Of a stretch of DNA of 64,000 nt, positions 45,034 to 57,228 are shown piece by piece (position 1 is the stretch's first letter; each line of letters begins with the position of its first letter). A program made the position numbers and the translations under genes. The notes under the pieces are model-generated. The model saw only the letters and a list, made by a program, of their open reading frames with translations, was not told the origin of the DNA and made no database searches. The DNA is from Ypsolopha sequella (lineage: Eukaryota; Arthropoda; Insecta; Lepidoptera; Ypsolophidae). Where the stretch lies: the NCBI GenBank assembly GCA_934047225.1, contig OW203988.1, positions 5,924,229-5,988,228 on the forward strand, written 5' to 3'.

Positions 45034-46397
45034 GGTTTCATTATTTTCGATGATTTAGTTTCCTACCTACTGCTGATGGTTTTGATTCATTGAGTGTGCC
45101 CAGAATAAGGTCATATTGAATACAAATAATTAAAAACGCTTTTTTTAACTGAAAAAAGGTTTATTCGACATCTAAATCAGATTCTGATAGAAAAAAAATA
45201 TTTTTTTTTCTCATATAGACCCATATTTATACCGGGCACACATTCAATTATTGTTATACATAGTATACAGATGATCTAGCCAATTTTAAGAACGTAGTAT
45301 ACGAGAATATATATTCAGATAATATGGCAAATACGTGAGTTTTTTTGCACTTGTGTAGAAAAACTGATCGGTATAAAAGAAAAAAGTCAGAAATGAGGGA
45401 AATATGGTCTAGTTAACTGACATTTTTCTCAACAGCCCACGAAAACAAAAGTTATCTCAAAAGTATTTTTACGTTTTTTGCTAGCAAACACACGTTATGT
45501 TTGGTCTCTGCGGCTAATCGAAGAGACAGTTACGAAAAAAGTTATATCGGCTTCGGCGTGCTTTGTATATATTTTAGTATTTCTCTGTAACGTGTGCTAA
45601 TGTTGATCATTGCCTTAAAAACTTAGTTCCTTAATAATTTTGAACTAAAACAAACCTGTACTTATAAAATACGTCGTAACGACCAACTTTTCATCATTTT
45701 GATGACCAAATTACCCCGTTTACAGAATATTATTTTTTAACAACTAGAGAATATCTTAGGCGAACTTAATTCCTAGAGCACATCAAACGTGCAGATTTAA
45801 ACATAATTTGCTATAACAGGATTATAATCAGACTGGAACTACAAAGAGGAGAATTACTCCAGAAGAAGAAGAATTAATTTGAAGCAACGTAGTACAAAAT
45901 AGTAGTATTACTGCAGTACAAAAGACATCAACGCGCGCTAGAACTTATGATAGAACTTGAACAAAAAAAACTGAAACAATAAAAAAATACTTTGGTATAA
46001 AATAAATAATAATTTAAAATATTGTTTATTCGGAAACCCAACAATTACAATGTATTTAGAAATACTGTTAAACTTATAAGTATACAAATTAATACCAATA
46101 ACATGGTTTCACAACACTTTTTAACTGTTTAAAAGTATCTAAATGTTGTTTAATCTAGAAAAACTGTGTACATTTTGAAAAAATATTATTGAAGAAATAT
46201 ATAAAACATGGCTTGGTTGCATTATATTTTAAATGTTCATTTTACAAAATTTTAATGTTAGATACCGACCGACAATTCCAAAAATCAGTAATTTTACCGC
46301 TTCACAATTCATATGAACAGGGAATTCATTTGAATTATCGATTTCTGCAAGTTCCCATAGCTTAATTTCTAAAAGATTTTTTTTACAGAGAATTTAA
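45034..46397. other. Gene-free stretch
   Basis: AT-rich; no exon or element recognised. Confidence 0.4.
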
Positions 46398-47290
46398 TTT
46401 AATTTAATCACCGACTTAAACTCCCAAAGATTATGGGACGAGCCGATCTGCAACCAGATACAGAAACACCTGCTGGAAACTGCTACCGACTCTGTAGATC
46501 GAGCTCGTCTCCTTGCTTCTGGCGAGCAGGAATCAGGTTATTGGCTACACGCGTTACCATCTGTGAAAATCGGCACCCAGCTGGACAGAGTAACATTTAC
46601 TCTGGCCGTCAGCTTGCGGCTCGGCGCAAGGACAAACGAGCCACATCGCTGTCGGTGTGGCACCAACGTCAACCAGCTTGGGCACCACGGCCTATCTTGC
46701 CAACGTAGTGCTGGTCGCTTGTCGCGGCATGCCAGCCTTAATGATGTCGGCGTGCCAGCTGTCCTAGAGCCGAAAGGCCTTGCACACAGCGATGGCAAGA
46801 GGCCCGACGGTATGACAATCATCCCTTGGAAATACGGCAAGTCACTGATGTGGGACGCAACATGCGTTGATACTCTTGCTGCGTCCCACATCCAAGTCAC
46901 GGCTGCCAGGGCTGGCGCAGCAGCGGCAGCGGCCGAGGGATCCAAAAGGCGCAAATATGCAGAGCTCAGTTCGGAGTACGCGTTTGCGCCTTTTGGAGTC
47001 GAAACCCTTGGGCCGTGGGGTCAAGAGGCTAAATGTCTTTTTAAAGAAATTTCCTCTCGGCTGGTTGACGTTTCGGGGGACCCAAGAGCTGGCGCATACT
47101 TTGGACAACGCCTTAGTTTGGCAATCCAAAGAGGAAATGCTGCCAGCATTCTGGGAACCCTGCCACAAGACGGCAGCGATCTGGCCAACATTTTTTACTT
47201 AGTTTAATTTTACTTTAGGAGACATTTTAGTTTTATAGGTAAATTTGTAAGGTTTAATTTTAGTTTTATTTCATGTTATTTAAGTTTTTA
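46398..47290 (+). mobile_element. Retroelement C-terminal domain (CCHC plus nuclease-like motif), copy 1
   Basis: The frame is open from 46398 to the stop at 47207. It reads LWDEPICNQIQKHLLETATD, a zinc-knuckle-like C-x-C-x8-H-x4-C (RCRCGTNVNQLGHHGLSC), RHASLNDVG, then KRPDGMTIIPWKYGKSLMWD and ATCVDT, and a conserved tail LGPWGQEAKCLFKEISSRL to DLANIFYLV. CCHC followed by RPD...D-x-T-x-x-D recalls the restriction-like nuclease end of some non-LTR elements; this is inferred. The 5' end (RT) is missing. A diverged shorter copy is at 38818-39037 and shares the 3' UTR motif ttagttttattt.atgttatt. Confidence 0.6.
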
Positions 47291-47302
47291 TGTTTCTGTT
47301 AA

Positions 47303-48117
47303 CCTTCAAGCGGGCGCGCGGTCATTTGTAACGGTAGCGGGCGCGCGTAACCGAAAAGACCTATGGGATGAATAAGAGAAATAAAGCACTAATTATTCAA
47401 TAATTATTTATTTATTTGTACTCAGATATATTATCATTGTCTTAAAAGTCTAATTTGTTTAAAAAGTAATAACAATTATGAAAAAGAAACAATTATTAAA
47501 TTAAATAACGTAACTCAAATATTCTTTGGATCAAAACAAAAATTAGGAACACAAAACCCTTTTACATATCTCAGACTAATTTATATATCTAGTCTAATAA
47601 TAAAAATTACAAAATAAGAATAAAAATTAATTAACTTTGGTTTAGTTTTCATCAGAATCAGTTTTGCAACGATGTGGTCGCAAGTATCAGAGCCTTGGTT
47701 GCTGAGCTCTGTTTCACTCTCTTCTTCGTCTTCTCTTGGTAATTCCTCGAGTACTGCACTTTGTGATAACCGTCCACGACTCATTTGATATAAAAAAACC
47801 AAGCTGAATTTGATAGTATTGAATGATTGCCGAAGAACTACTACGAGCGTGAATGAGGGTATGTCGCGTTGAGCGTCGCGCGTAACCTTTTCGACGACAG
47901 GCGCGTGTAGTCTTTTCGACGACTGCACCGGGATTAACACAATTGCGATCTGTGGAGTGGGGGGAGCGCCCCGAGCGATGGTATATTCTTTATTTTACTC
48001 TCAATGACATAGCGACAGGTTACTAGAAATGAGAAATACATGTGATGGGTAATAATAATAATATGAACGAAAATGTACTAAGCGCGGTCGATTCGACTAC
48101 GCGCGCCCGCTTGAAGG
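47303..48117 (-). mobile_element. Internally deleted piggyBac with transposase N-terminus
   Basis: A perfect 17-bp inverted terminal repeat (CCTTCAAGCGGGCGCGC) lies at both ends. TTAA precedes the left end; the right side is TAAA. The - strand frame near 47783-47600 starts MSRGRLSQSAVLEELPREDE and is acidic after that, like the N-terminus of piggyBac transposases, then ends without the catalytic domain. The element lies just after a retroelement 3' end (46398-47290). The 17-base match and target make the call strong; the transposase relation rests on composition and the first residues. Confidence 0.8.
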
Positions 48118-48129
48118 TAAAGCTATATT

Positions 48130-48390
48130 TAATTAATGATTTATCAATCAATCAATTCAATTTCTTCTCGGCCGTTTTCGGTCACAGTGACTGTCACTGC
48201 TGAGAGCGGCGCTGATGAGCCCTCACGTGACTGACGTAGCCGATTTTTGCAGTGAACGTGCGACCACATTCACTGCACGTCAGCACCCCTCCAACTATAT
48301 TATAATTGATGGCCACTGGTGGTCGGGCCTTAAGCTGGTCTCGTTTCGTGTCGAGCTCAACGCAACTAATCGACTCGAAAGCATACACCT
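48130..48390 (-). mobile_element. Non-LTR element 3' fragment with C2H2 finger and (ATTG)n tail
   Basis: The - strand frame reads LTCSECGRTFTAKIGYVSHV, RAHQRRSQQ. A single C-x2-C...H-x-x-x-H finger with the GR-x-x-x-x-x-IG-x-x-SH core is a common C-terminal end of non-LTR ORF2 proteins. It is followed by a short 3' UTR and a (GATT)n tail at 48135-48155. A host zinc-finger gene is less likely because only one finger is present. Confidence 0.5.
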
Positions 48391-48535
48391 TAGTGTAATT
48401 AATGATTATATTGTTTAGCCAGTTTAAATAATTACAATTTAGTATAAATAATGAATAACAATCTTAAATAGCTTTTGTTTGTCTAACATTGGGTTTGTTA
48501 GTATACAAATAGTTATATTATTAAAGGTATATATA

Positions 48536-48781
48536 CAACGTGTAACAGAAAGGTGTAAACATATTTAAAGAGCTTATTCAGTCAGTGGTATAGAACAACT
48601 TTTACTATGGAGACAACCTTAAAATTCCAAAAAAAAAATCTGCCTTTCCAGACATTGCATTTTTCTATGAAACAGTAAAAATTTTTTTCGAGATACAGGT
48701 TTTGTTCCATAGTAAAAATTGTTCTATACCATTGACTGAGTAAGCTCTTCCAATATGGTTACACATTTCTGTTACACGTTG
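48536..48781. mobile_element. TA-flanked palindromic MITE, copy 1
   Basis: Ends CAACGTGTAACAGAAAGGTG and its near-complement; TA on both sides. Inner arms pair through ggtatagaacaacttttac. 246 bp. Confidence 0.78.
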
Positions 48782-49439
48782 TATACTACAAATAAAACTA
48801 AGAAGCTGTTTTTAAAAGTTATTACCATTTATTATTAATTTCTTCACAAATAAAACCACAGCATGTAGTATGCTTCTCAACTATATTGGATACTCATTTG
48901 ATTGCCAATGGACTGAAACACTTTTCACTGAAATCCGTTTCAGAAAATTACATGTGCAAATAATAAAAGTTTTTTTTATTTTTTATTACAATAATACCAC
49001 TATGTTGGAAAGGAAGTGCATAAAGTGTTATAGTGACACTTTATAGTTTTTACATAAATCAATGCTCAAACTGGTGACAACTTATAAGTGTTTTCGCAGG
49101 ATGACAACTGTTACATGGCTGAGAGCCCAAGATTTCTCATTAAACCACGCAGTTTGAGTCATCAGCAGCAGTAGATAATCCTGTATAATACATTACATGT
49201 GTACCTCATTTACAACTAGGAACAATTGAATTCGTAGGTAAATAACTATACCTACAGAATGTGTAGAGGTCGGCCCGTGGGACAGCACTACAATAACAGA
49301 TTGTGATCAACATTTATTTTATTATTACTTATTTTGTCTATGAATGCGCCTATGAAAAGGAAGTTGTGTTTCCTCAAACATATTTGGATCTTGTTTTGAT
49401 TTGTATCTTTAGTCGATAGAGCTTTAGCTTCCTATTTTG

Positions 49440-52400
49440 TATAGCAGTAGGTGCCACAAGACAAGCAGATAGAGGCGTTAGCATACATGTATGTATAGCA
49501 ATAGGTACCACTAGACAAGCTGATAGAGGCGTTAGGATACATGTATGTATAGCAGTAGGTACCACTAGACAAGCAGATAGAGGCGGTAGAATATGTACAT
49601 GTATGTATAGCAATAGGTACCACTAGACAAGCAGATAGAGGCGGTAGAATATGTACATGTATGTATAGCAATAGGTACCACTAGACAAGCTGATAGAGGC
49701 GTTAGCATACATGTATGTATAGCAATAGGTACCACTAGACAAGCTGATAGAGGCGTTAGGATACATGTATGTATAGCAGTAGGTACCACTAGACAAGCAG
49801 ATAGAGGCGGTAGAATATGTACATGTATGTATAGCAATAGGTACCACTAGACAAGCAGATAGAGGCGTTAGCATACATGTATGTATAGTAATAGGTACCA
49901 CTAGACAAGCTGATAGAGGCGTTAGGATACATGTATGTATAGCAGTAGCTACCACTAGACAAGCAGATAGAGGCGGTAGAATATGTACATGTATGTATAG
50001 CAATAGGTACCACTAGACAAGCAGATAGAGGCGGTAGAATATGTACATGTATGTATAGCAGTAGGTACCACTAGACAAGCTGATAGAGGCGTTAGCATAC
50101 ATGTATGTATAGCAATAGGTACCACTAGACAAGCTGATAGAGGCGTTAGCATACATGTATGTATAGCAATAGGTACCACTAGACAAGCTGATAGAGGCGT
50201 TAGGATACATGTATGTATAGCAGTAGGTACCACTAGACAAGCAGATAGAGGCGGTAGAATATGTACATGTATGTATAGCAATAGGTACCACTAGACAAGC
50301 AGATAGAGGCGGTAGAATATGTACATGTATGTATAGCAGTAGGTACCACTAGACAAGCAGATAGAGGCGGTAGAATATGTACATGTATGTATAGCAATAG
50401 GTACCACTAGACAAGCAGATAGAGGCGGTAGAATATGTACATGTATGTATAGCAGTAGGTACCACTAGACAAGCAGATAGAGGCGGTAGAATATGTACAT
50501 GTATGTATAGCAATAGGTACCACTAGACAAGCAGATAGAGGCGTTAGGATACATGTATGTATAGCAATAGGTACCACTAGACAAGCTGATAGAGGCGTTA
50601 GGATACATGTATGTATAGCAATAGGTACCACTAGACAAGCTGATAGAGGCGTTAGGATACATGTATGTATAGCAATAGGTACCACTAGACAAGCAGATAG
50701 AGGCGGTAGAATATGTACATGTATGTATAGCAATAGGTACCACTAGACAAGCAGATAGAGGCGTTAGGATACATGTATGTATAGCAATAGGTACCACTAG
50801 ACAAGCTGATAGAGGCGTTAGGATACATGTATGTATAGCAATAGGTACCACTAGACAAGCAGATAGAGGCGGTAGAATATGTACATGTATGTATAGCAAT
50901 AGGTACCACTAGACAAGCAGATAGAGGCGTTAGGATACATGTATGTATAGCAATAGGTACCACTAGATAAGCTGATAGAGGCGTTAGGATACATGTATGT
51001 ATAGCAATAGGTACCACTAGACAAGCTGATAGAGGCGTTAGGATACATGTATGTATAGCAATAGGTACCACTAGACAAGCTGATAGAGGCGTTAGGATAC
51101 ATGTATGTATAGCAATAGGTACCACTAGACAAGCTGATAGAGGCGTTAGGATACATGTATGTATAGCAGTAGGTACCACTAGACAAGCAGATAGAGGCGG
51201 TAGAATATGTACATGTATGTATAGCAGTAGGTACCACTAGACAAGCAGATAGAGGCGGTAGAATATGTACATGTATGTATAGCAATAGGTACCACTAGAC
51301 AAGCAGATAGAGGCGTTAGGATACATGTATGTATAGCAATAGGTACCACTAGACAAGCTGATAGAGGCATTAGGATACATGTATGTATAGCAATAGGTAC
51401 CACTAGACAAGCTGATAGAGGCGTTAGGATACATGTATGTATAGCAATAGGTACCACTAGACAAGCTGATAGAGGCGTTAGGATACATGTATGTATAGCA
51501 GTAGGTACCACTAGACAAGCAGATAGAGGCGGTAGAATATGTACATGTATGTATAGCAGTAGGTACCACTAGACAAGCTGATAGAGGCGTTAGGATACAT
51601 GTATGTATAGCAATAGGTACCACTAGACAAGCTGATAGAGGCGTTAGGATACATGTATGTATAGCAATAGGTACCACTAGACAAGCTGATAGAGGCGTTA
51701 GGATACATGTATGTATAGCAATAGGTACCACTAGACAAGCTGATAGAGGCGTTTGGATACATGTATGTATAGCAATAGGTACCACTAGACAAGCTGATAG
51801 AGGCGTTAGGATACATGTATGTATAGCAATAGGTACCACTAGACAAGCTGATAGAGGCGTTAGGATACATGTATGTATAGCAGTAGGTACCACTAGACAA
51901 GCTGATAGAGGCGTTAGGATACATGTATGTATAGCAATAGGTACCACTAGACAAGCTGATAGAGGCGTTAGGATACATGTATGTATAGCAATAGGTACCA
52001 CTAGACAAGCAGATAGAGGCGGTAGAATATGTACATGTATGTATAGCAGTAGGTACCACTAGACAAGCTGATAGAGGCGTTAGGATACATGTATGTATAG
52101 CAATAGGTACCACTAGACAAGCAGATAGAGGCGTTAGGATACATGTATGTATAGCAATAGGTACCACTAGACAAGCAGATAGAGGCGTTAGGATACATGT
52201 ATGTATAGCAGTAGGTACCACTAGACAAGCAGATAGAGGCGGTAGAATATGTACATGTATGTATAGCAATAGGTACCACTAGACAAGCTGATAGAGGCGT
52301 TAGGATACATGTATGTATAGCAGTAGGTACCACTAGACAAGCTGATAGAGGCGTTAAGATACATGTATGTATAGCAGTAGGTACCACTAGACAAGCAGAT

Positions 52401-52910
52401 AGAGGCGGTAGAATATGTACATGTATGTATAGCAATAGGTACCACTAGACAAGCTGATAGAGGCGTTAGGATACATGTATGTATAGCAATAGGTACCACT
52501 AAACAAGCAGATAGAGGCGGTAGTCTACATGTCTGTATAGCAATAGGTACCACTAAACAAGCAGATAGAGGCGGAAGTCTACATGTCTGTATATCAATAG
52601 GTACCACTAAACAAGCAGATAGAGGCGGTAGTCTACATGTATGTATAGCAATAGGTACCACTAAACAAGCAGATAGAGGCGGTAGGATACATGTCTGTAT
52701 AGCAATAGGTACCACTAGACAAGCAGATAGAGGCGGTAGGATACATGTATGTATAGCAATAGGTGCCACTAGACAAGCAGATAGAGGCGGTAGGATACAT
52801 GTCTGTATAGCAATAGTTACCACTAGACAAGCAGATAGAGGCGGTAGGATACATTTATGTATAGCAATAGGTGCCACTAGACAAGCAGATGGAGGCGGTA
52901 GGATACATTT
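49440..52910 (-). repeat. Minisatellite, 63 units of 54 or 58 bp
   Basis: The unit core is ataggtaccactagacaagc, (a/t)gatagaggcg, then gttaggatac (54 bp) or gtagaatatgtac (58 bp), then atgtatgtatagca. By eye I count 63 units, 18 of them of the 58-bp type, intermixed in blocks. The last eight units (from about 52500) form a diverged subclass with gtctacatgtctg or ggatacatgtctg. All long - strand frames here (CLVVPIAIHTC, LSSGTYCYTYMY) come from the 54-bp (18-codon) period and I do not call them genes. Confidence 0.95.
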
Positions 52911-52916
52911 ATGTTG

Positions 52917-53158
52917 ATTTTTTGAACGAGTGAGCGAAGTTCTTTGAATCTACTTGAACAATCCCGCGTTTGTATGTATGTAGGTTTGAATGTTTGTCCA
53001 ACGATACTCGAGTATCGTTGATCGAAACGTCATTAAATTTGGTAGGCGAGTAAATAAGCAAAAATAATTTGTAAGTTCGAACATGAGCCAAATCGGTCAG
53101 AAGGTTGCCGATATATTGGGTTGGGGGTCCGCCAGGTCACTTTTCGGGGCGAACTACT
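52917..53158 (+). mobile_element. Four-copy repeat family, copy 4, abutting the 63-unit minisatellite
   Basis: Starts tttgaacgagtgagcgaag immediately after the last minisatellite unit and ends gggcgaactact. The longest of the four copies. Confidence 0.62.
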
Positions 53159-53521
53159 AATTTAAATATAAATAACTTATAATATAATATCCATTATATA
53201 CAAAAACAAAACCCTTATTTCCAATCATGTATCCCTGTTCAGTTCAAACTGTGGAAGTTGTAACTCTTAAATTGTTCTGAGCCCTTAACTATAAAAGTAA
53301 CATTACACTTAACATGTCGTGTCAACCCTATTAAGTTTAATAATCTTCATCATTATATATCGAGTGTAAGTAGTAAAAGGTACTTTTTGAAACCGCATAT
53401 TTTATTGTTCCCAAAATAAATAACGGTGCAAATGAAAAAAAAAAAGCTTCCAGTCTTCAAACATGAAAAAAATATAATTTTTAACGGGAAAATGCAATTT
53501 CTTTGGGAAAATGTTTAGTAT

Positions 53522-53890
53522 TAACATTTTTGCAATTTTTTTTTTGGGAATGACAAAACCATATTACTTATGTAATTTCTTTTGTATATGAATGAGACGA
53601 TATTAAGCTAACAGCAGCATTAATAAAATTTTTGAAAAGTGTCAGCTGTAAAAAAATATTACGAATCTTATCATGGAAATGGATGGCATTTAGGACGAAC
53701 TGTTTTTGAAGATTTAATTTTTATTATCCAACTGACAATAAAAACAAAATTTAATACGTAGATGTAAACCATAAAATCAACTTTCAAACAAAAAACAAAT
53801 AATGGAAATAGCTATTGAATTACAGGAATTACGAACTCATGAATCTGTAAGAAAATTTCGGCAATTTCGTATGTAAAGACTTATTATATA
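53522..53890 (+). repeat. ~370-bp direct repeat, copy 1
   Basis: Matches 56102-56461 (gaatgagac.atattaagctaac, gtcag.tgaaaaa.atattacgaatctt, tagctattgaattacaggaa) with scattered changes. Confidence 0.65.
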
Positions 53891-55364
53891 AAATAAAAAT
53901 TAAAAGTCAAAGCGACATCTTTTAACAAATTTTTTAAGCTTTTTTTTATGTTTGTATTACACACTTTTACGTTTTTAGTTTATTTGATTTTTTTGTCATA
54001 ATTTGTCAACTAGGTACTTTTCTTGGCTAACTAAGTAGTAGGTATCTAAAATATTAGTTGGAGACAAATTTATCATTCAAGTCCGGGCTGTAACAAAGTA
54101 GGAAAAACCAAACAATTTCGAACCCGCGGTATTTACTTCTAATTAATATATGACACGCAATCAGATAAAAATATAATTTAAATCAGGAAACAGAAAAACT
54201 CATCGCGTCGTGGGAACATTGCAATCGAGTTTCGGCTTATCTAGTGGGGTTTACCAATAGATGGCATTGTTTGTACTAACTTCTATAACTTCAGAATTCA
54301 TTACTATGTATGTGTGTGTACTGCGATTCTGTTTCTTATTAAGGTTCCTAGTTCCTAACAATGATATGATAAATGTTTGTTAAATAGGTTCTAACGAAGT
54401 TTTAAGCACGGTTTTATTGCAATAAACATAATAAACATGAAATAAAACCGTGCTAGGAACTTGTTAAAATTTACGTTCTGTTATAAACAAAAATTCGTAG
54501 AATTGGGCAGATCGTAAAGTATGAAATAGAAAATCTTTCACCAAAAGTTAAAAAATAGGTGCGACGATGAGTGGAGTGAAGAGGAACGTGTTAAGTTTAC
54601 ATTTAAATACATGTGGGGACACAATTCCAATAGCTTCATTTCTAAAAGTCTTTTTTAGTTTTTTTTTTTCAGAGTATATACGCCATTTTGGGACACAGTT
54701 TTCATTATTTTGGTACACCTTTACAATATACACCTTGACATTGTATTATATGATACACCTTTTTAAACACAGCAAGATGTTATGTGAATTTAATAGATAA
54801 ATTCGTGTATTTGGATCATGATAGGTGAAATAGTAGTATATGAATTTTAGTAGTAGTGTATGTTATTTCTGAGTCTAGATCTCTTTTTTTAATATATTAC
54901 AGAATATGCGCCCGTACATGCCAGATAGCGCCCTGGTGTCGCCTGCGGAAGCAGATCATTTTGCCGATTTTGGATTTTTAACCGCTCTAGGGCTAGGCCT
55001 AGCCGGCTTCGTCGAAAAATCCTTAAGTTTTCGGTAACTGTGCCTCCTCTCTTTGTCCGTGTATCGTCCCGTCTGTAATATAATTCATTCCTGGTTCAAG
55101 CGAATGCAGATAATTTAAAAAGAAATATTGGGAAAATGCAAATATCGAGCCCTTTAAAAACAATATTGAATAACGCCATCTGGTAGCGAATCACGGAACT
55201 TTTAAGGTAACAGAAGAGCTATCAGAAGTATCAGAAGGCTGTATACAAAGAGTACATTATATATCTGTATACGCTGTGGTCGGGTGTAGCAGCTGAATGC
55301 TTCACATAGTGCCCTTTGGTTGCCACAGAGAGCTCCACTAATAGTAACCAAAACAGTTGCTATA

Positions 55365-55856
55365 TCTAAATATATAAAACAAAGTCGTGTTAGTTACACC
55401 ACTTATAACTCAAGATTGGCTGGATCGATATTAGTTATCTCTTTTTTTATGTATTCTTATCCGCTCCGAATAGCAGAATAAGGAATAAAATATCGGATAA
55501 GTTATCGAATAACAATTCATTAATTAATTAATTTTACGACTGCAAACAGCATGTGTTGCCATCTGTTGACAAAACTACGCATATAAAAGAAACCTATTTA
55601 TCTAGCGTTCTGATGTCATTAAATAACATCTAAACCCCAAGTTTTAAAAATCGCTTAGTTATTCCAAGAACTATTATTTCTGCATATATTCAATACCCTA
55701 CGCTAAGCCTAACAACGGTACTGAAACTACTACATGGGTCCCTGCCATTCTTCTTTCGCAACCCCAAGCAATAAAAAAATCCTAAATTAAGTTTAACTAA
55801 AGTTAACACGATATTATTAGACTGTTAGGCGGAACGAAGTTCGCCGGGTCAGCTAG
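55365..55856 (+). mobile_element. Non-autonomous Helitron
   Basis: It starts TC (TCTAAATATATAAAAC) after a host A. It ends with a GC-rich hairpin (GGCGGAACGAAGTTCGCC), then GGGTCAGCTAG before a host T. TC...CTAG between A and T plus the subterminal hairpin are the Helitron hallmarks, and the gactgg-like block ctcaagattggctgga near the start is common in insect Helitrons. 492 bp, no coding. Confidence 0.82.
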
Positions 55857-56101
55857 TAAATTATAAATACAATTTATAATGTACCTAAAATTGTTTAGTT
55901 TTGAAGTGTTAATAAAATTATAAGCTCTATTATAAGCTATTTGTTTCTAAATATCGCTGTTAGAGCCGATGGATTTGAATCATAATATGAATTGATATAG
56001 AGAGAGGTCGTAAGATGCTATATTCCTAATATCTTAATTTTAGTTCTTTACATATGAAATTGCCGTTTTCTGTAGAGAATTTGAATTTGAATTTTCAGAA
56101 C

Positions 56102-56461
56102 TAACATTTTTGCTTTTTTTTTAATGACAAATCCATATTATGTGATTTCTTTTGTGTATGAATGAGACAACATTAAGCTAACAACAACATTAATTTAATT
56201 TTTGAAAAGTGTCAGTTGAAAAAATATATTACGAATCTTATCATGGAATTAGCATTTAGGATAAACTGTTTTTGAGGATTTAATTTTTATAATCAAACTG
56301 AAAATAAAAACAATATTTATTAAGTAGATGTAAAACCTTGAAATTTTCTATCAAACAAAAAACAAATGAATGAAATAGCTATTGAATTACAGGAATTATG
56401 AACTCAAGAATCTGTTAGAAAATTTCGGCAATTTCATATATGTATAAAGACCTATTATATT
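56102..56461 (+). repeat. ~360-bp direct repeat, copy 2
   Basis: Diverged copy of 53522-53890, 2.2 kb downstream, with the Helitron between them. Confidence 0.65.
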
Positions 56462-56816
56462 ATTGGCCCTTCTCCAATGTGTCGCCAATTCAGCAAAAAT
56501 ATCTATTAATATGAACTGATTTCCACATCCGACCTATAATGATTTTACAGTCAGTGGTATCCACATATATAGAAACATATTTTGAGGGGGGCTGAGGGTA
56601 GGTTTCATCGAGCTTTGTAAATCATAGAAAATACCATATCATGTGCTAATAAAATACGTGTAGGCACAACTACCTTTAGGTAAACTACCTTTAAAGAGGA
56701 GCAATGACACTTGGTTTATTCGAAATAAATTCCACCAACTTTGAATGCGCTTTGACCCTAGCCCCCGCCCCCCCCCCCTTGGTTTCGCCACTGTTTACAG
56801 TGAGAAAATACTTTAA

Positions 56817-57151
56817 GGTGGATGGTCCAAGGTAGTTTTTATAAAAAACTTGTGAGAACCAATAACGACGACAAAAGTAGTACAGTTTCGTTCTGTTACT
56901 TTTCTCTACACGTTCAAATAATTTTACACTCGCGAATATTCAGTTTTTCTTAAAAACAAAATGTTTTAACAGTCTAAGTTTTAAACAACAAAATTAGATT
57001 CTAAAAAAGTTTGTTTGTAAAAAAACTGATAATTCACGGGTGTAAAGTTGATGGAACGTGTGGAAAAAGGTAACAGAATTAAATAATAATACTTTTGTCG
57101 TCGTTATTGGTTCCCACAAGTTTGTATGAAGATTGCCTTGGACCATCCACC
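56817..57151. mobile_element. 335-bp TTAA MITE, deletion derivative of the 14.6-kb element
   Basis: It has the same ends as 14652-16876 (GGTGGATGGTCCAAGG inverted) and the same subterminal blocks (aaccaataacgacgac, gtgtaaagttgatgg, ggaaaaaggtaacagaatta). TTAA is intact on the left and mutated to TCAA on the right. Confidence 0.8.
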
Positions 57152-57228
57152 TCAAGCACAAATTTTACAAATTTATTTAGTGCAATTCAGTTTATAAATG
57201 AAAATCTGTACAGGGGTACACGTTAGAT

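Noticed and set aside
46538..47202. Other overlapping frames around the retroelement module (108-138 codons)
   Set aside because: They are shadows of the open frame 46398-47207 in a GC-rich segment.
48194..48388. Host C2H2 zinc-finger gene
   Set aside because: There is a single finger with the IGxxSH core, followed by a (GATT)n tail typical of non-LTR ends.
49374..52877. Many overlapping open frames on the - strand up to 254 codons (CLVVPIAIHTC- and LSSGTYCYTYMY-type repeats)
   Set aside because: They are a by-product of a 54-bp (18-codon) tandem repeat, appear in two frames at once, switch frame at each 58-bp unit, and have no start, splice or UTR context.
49440..52910. CRISPR-like array
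   Set aside because: Whole units repeat, with no unique spacers between short repeats, and the genome is eukaryotic.
54905..55036. 44-codon frame after an acceptor-like site (MRPYMPDSALVSPAE...)
   Set aside because: No family, no donor or partner, and the DNA (gatagcgccctggtgtcgcc) resembles common dispersed repeats.
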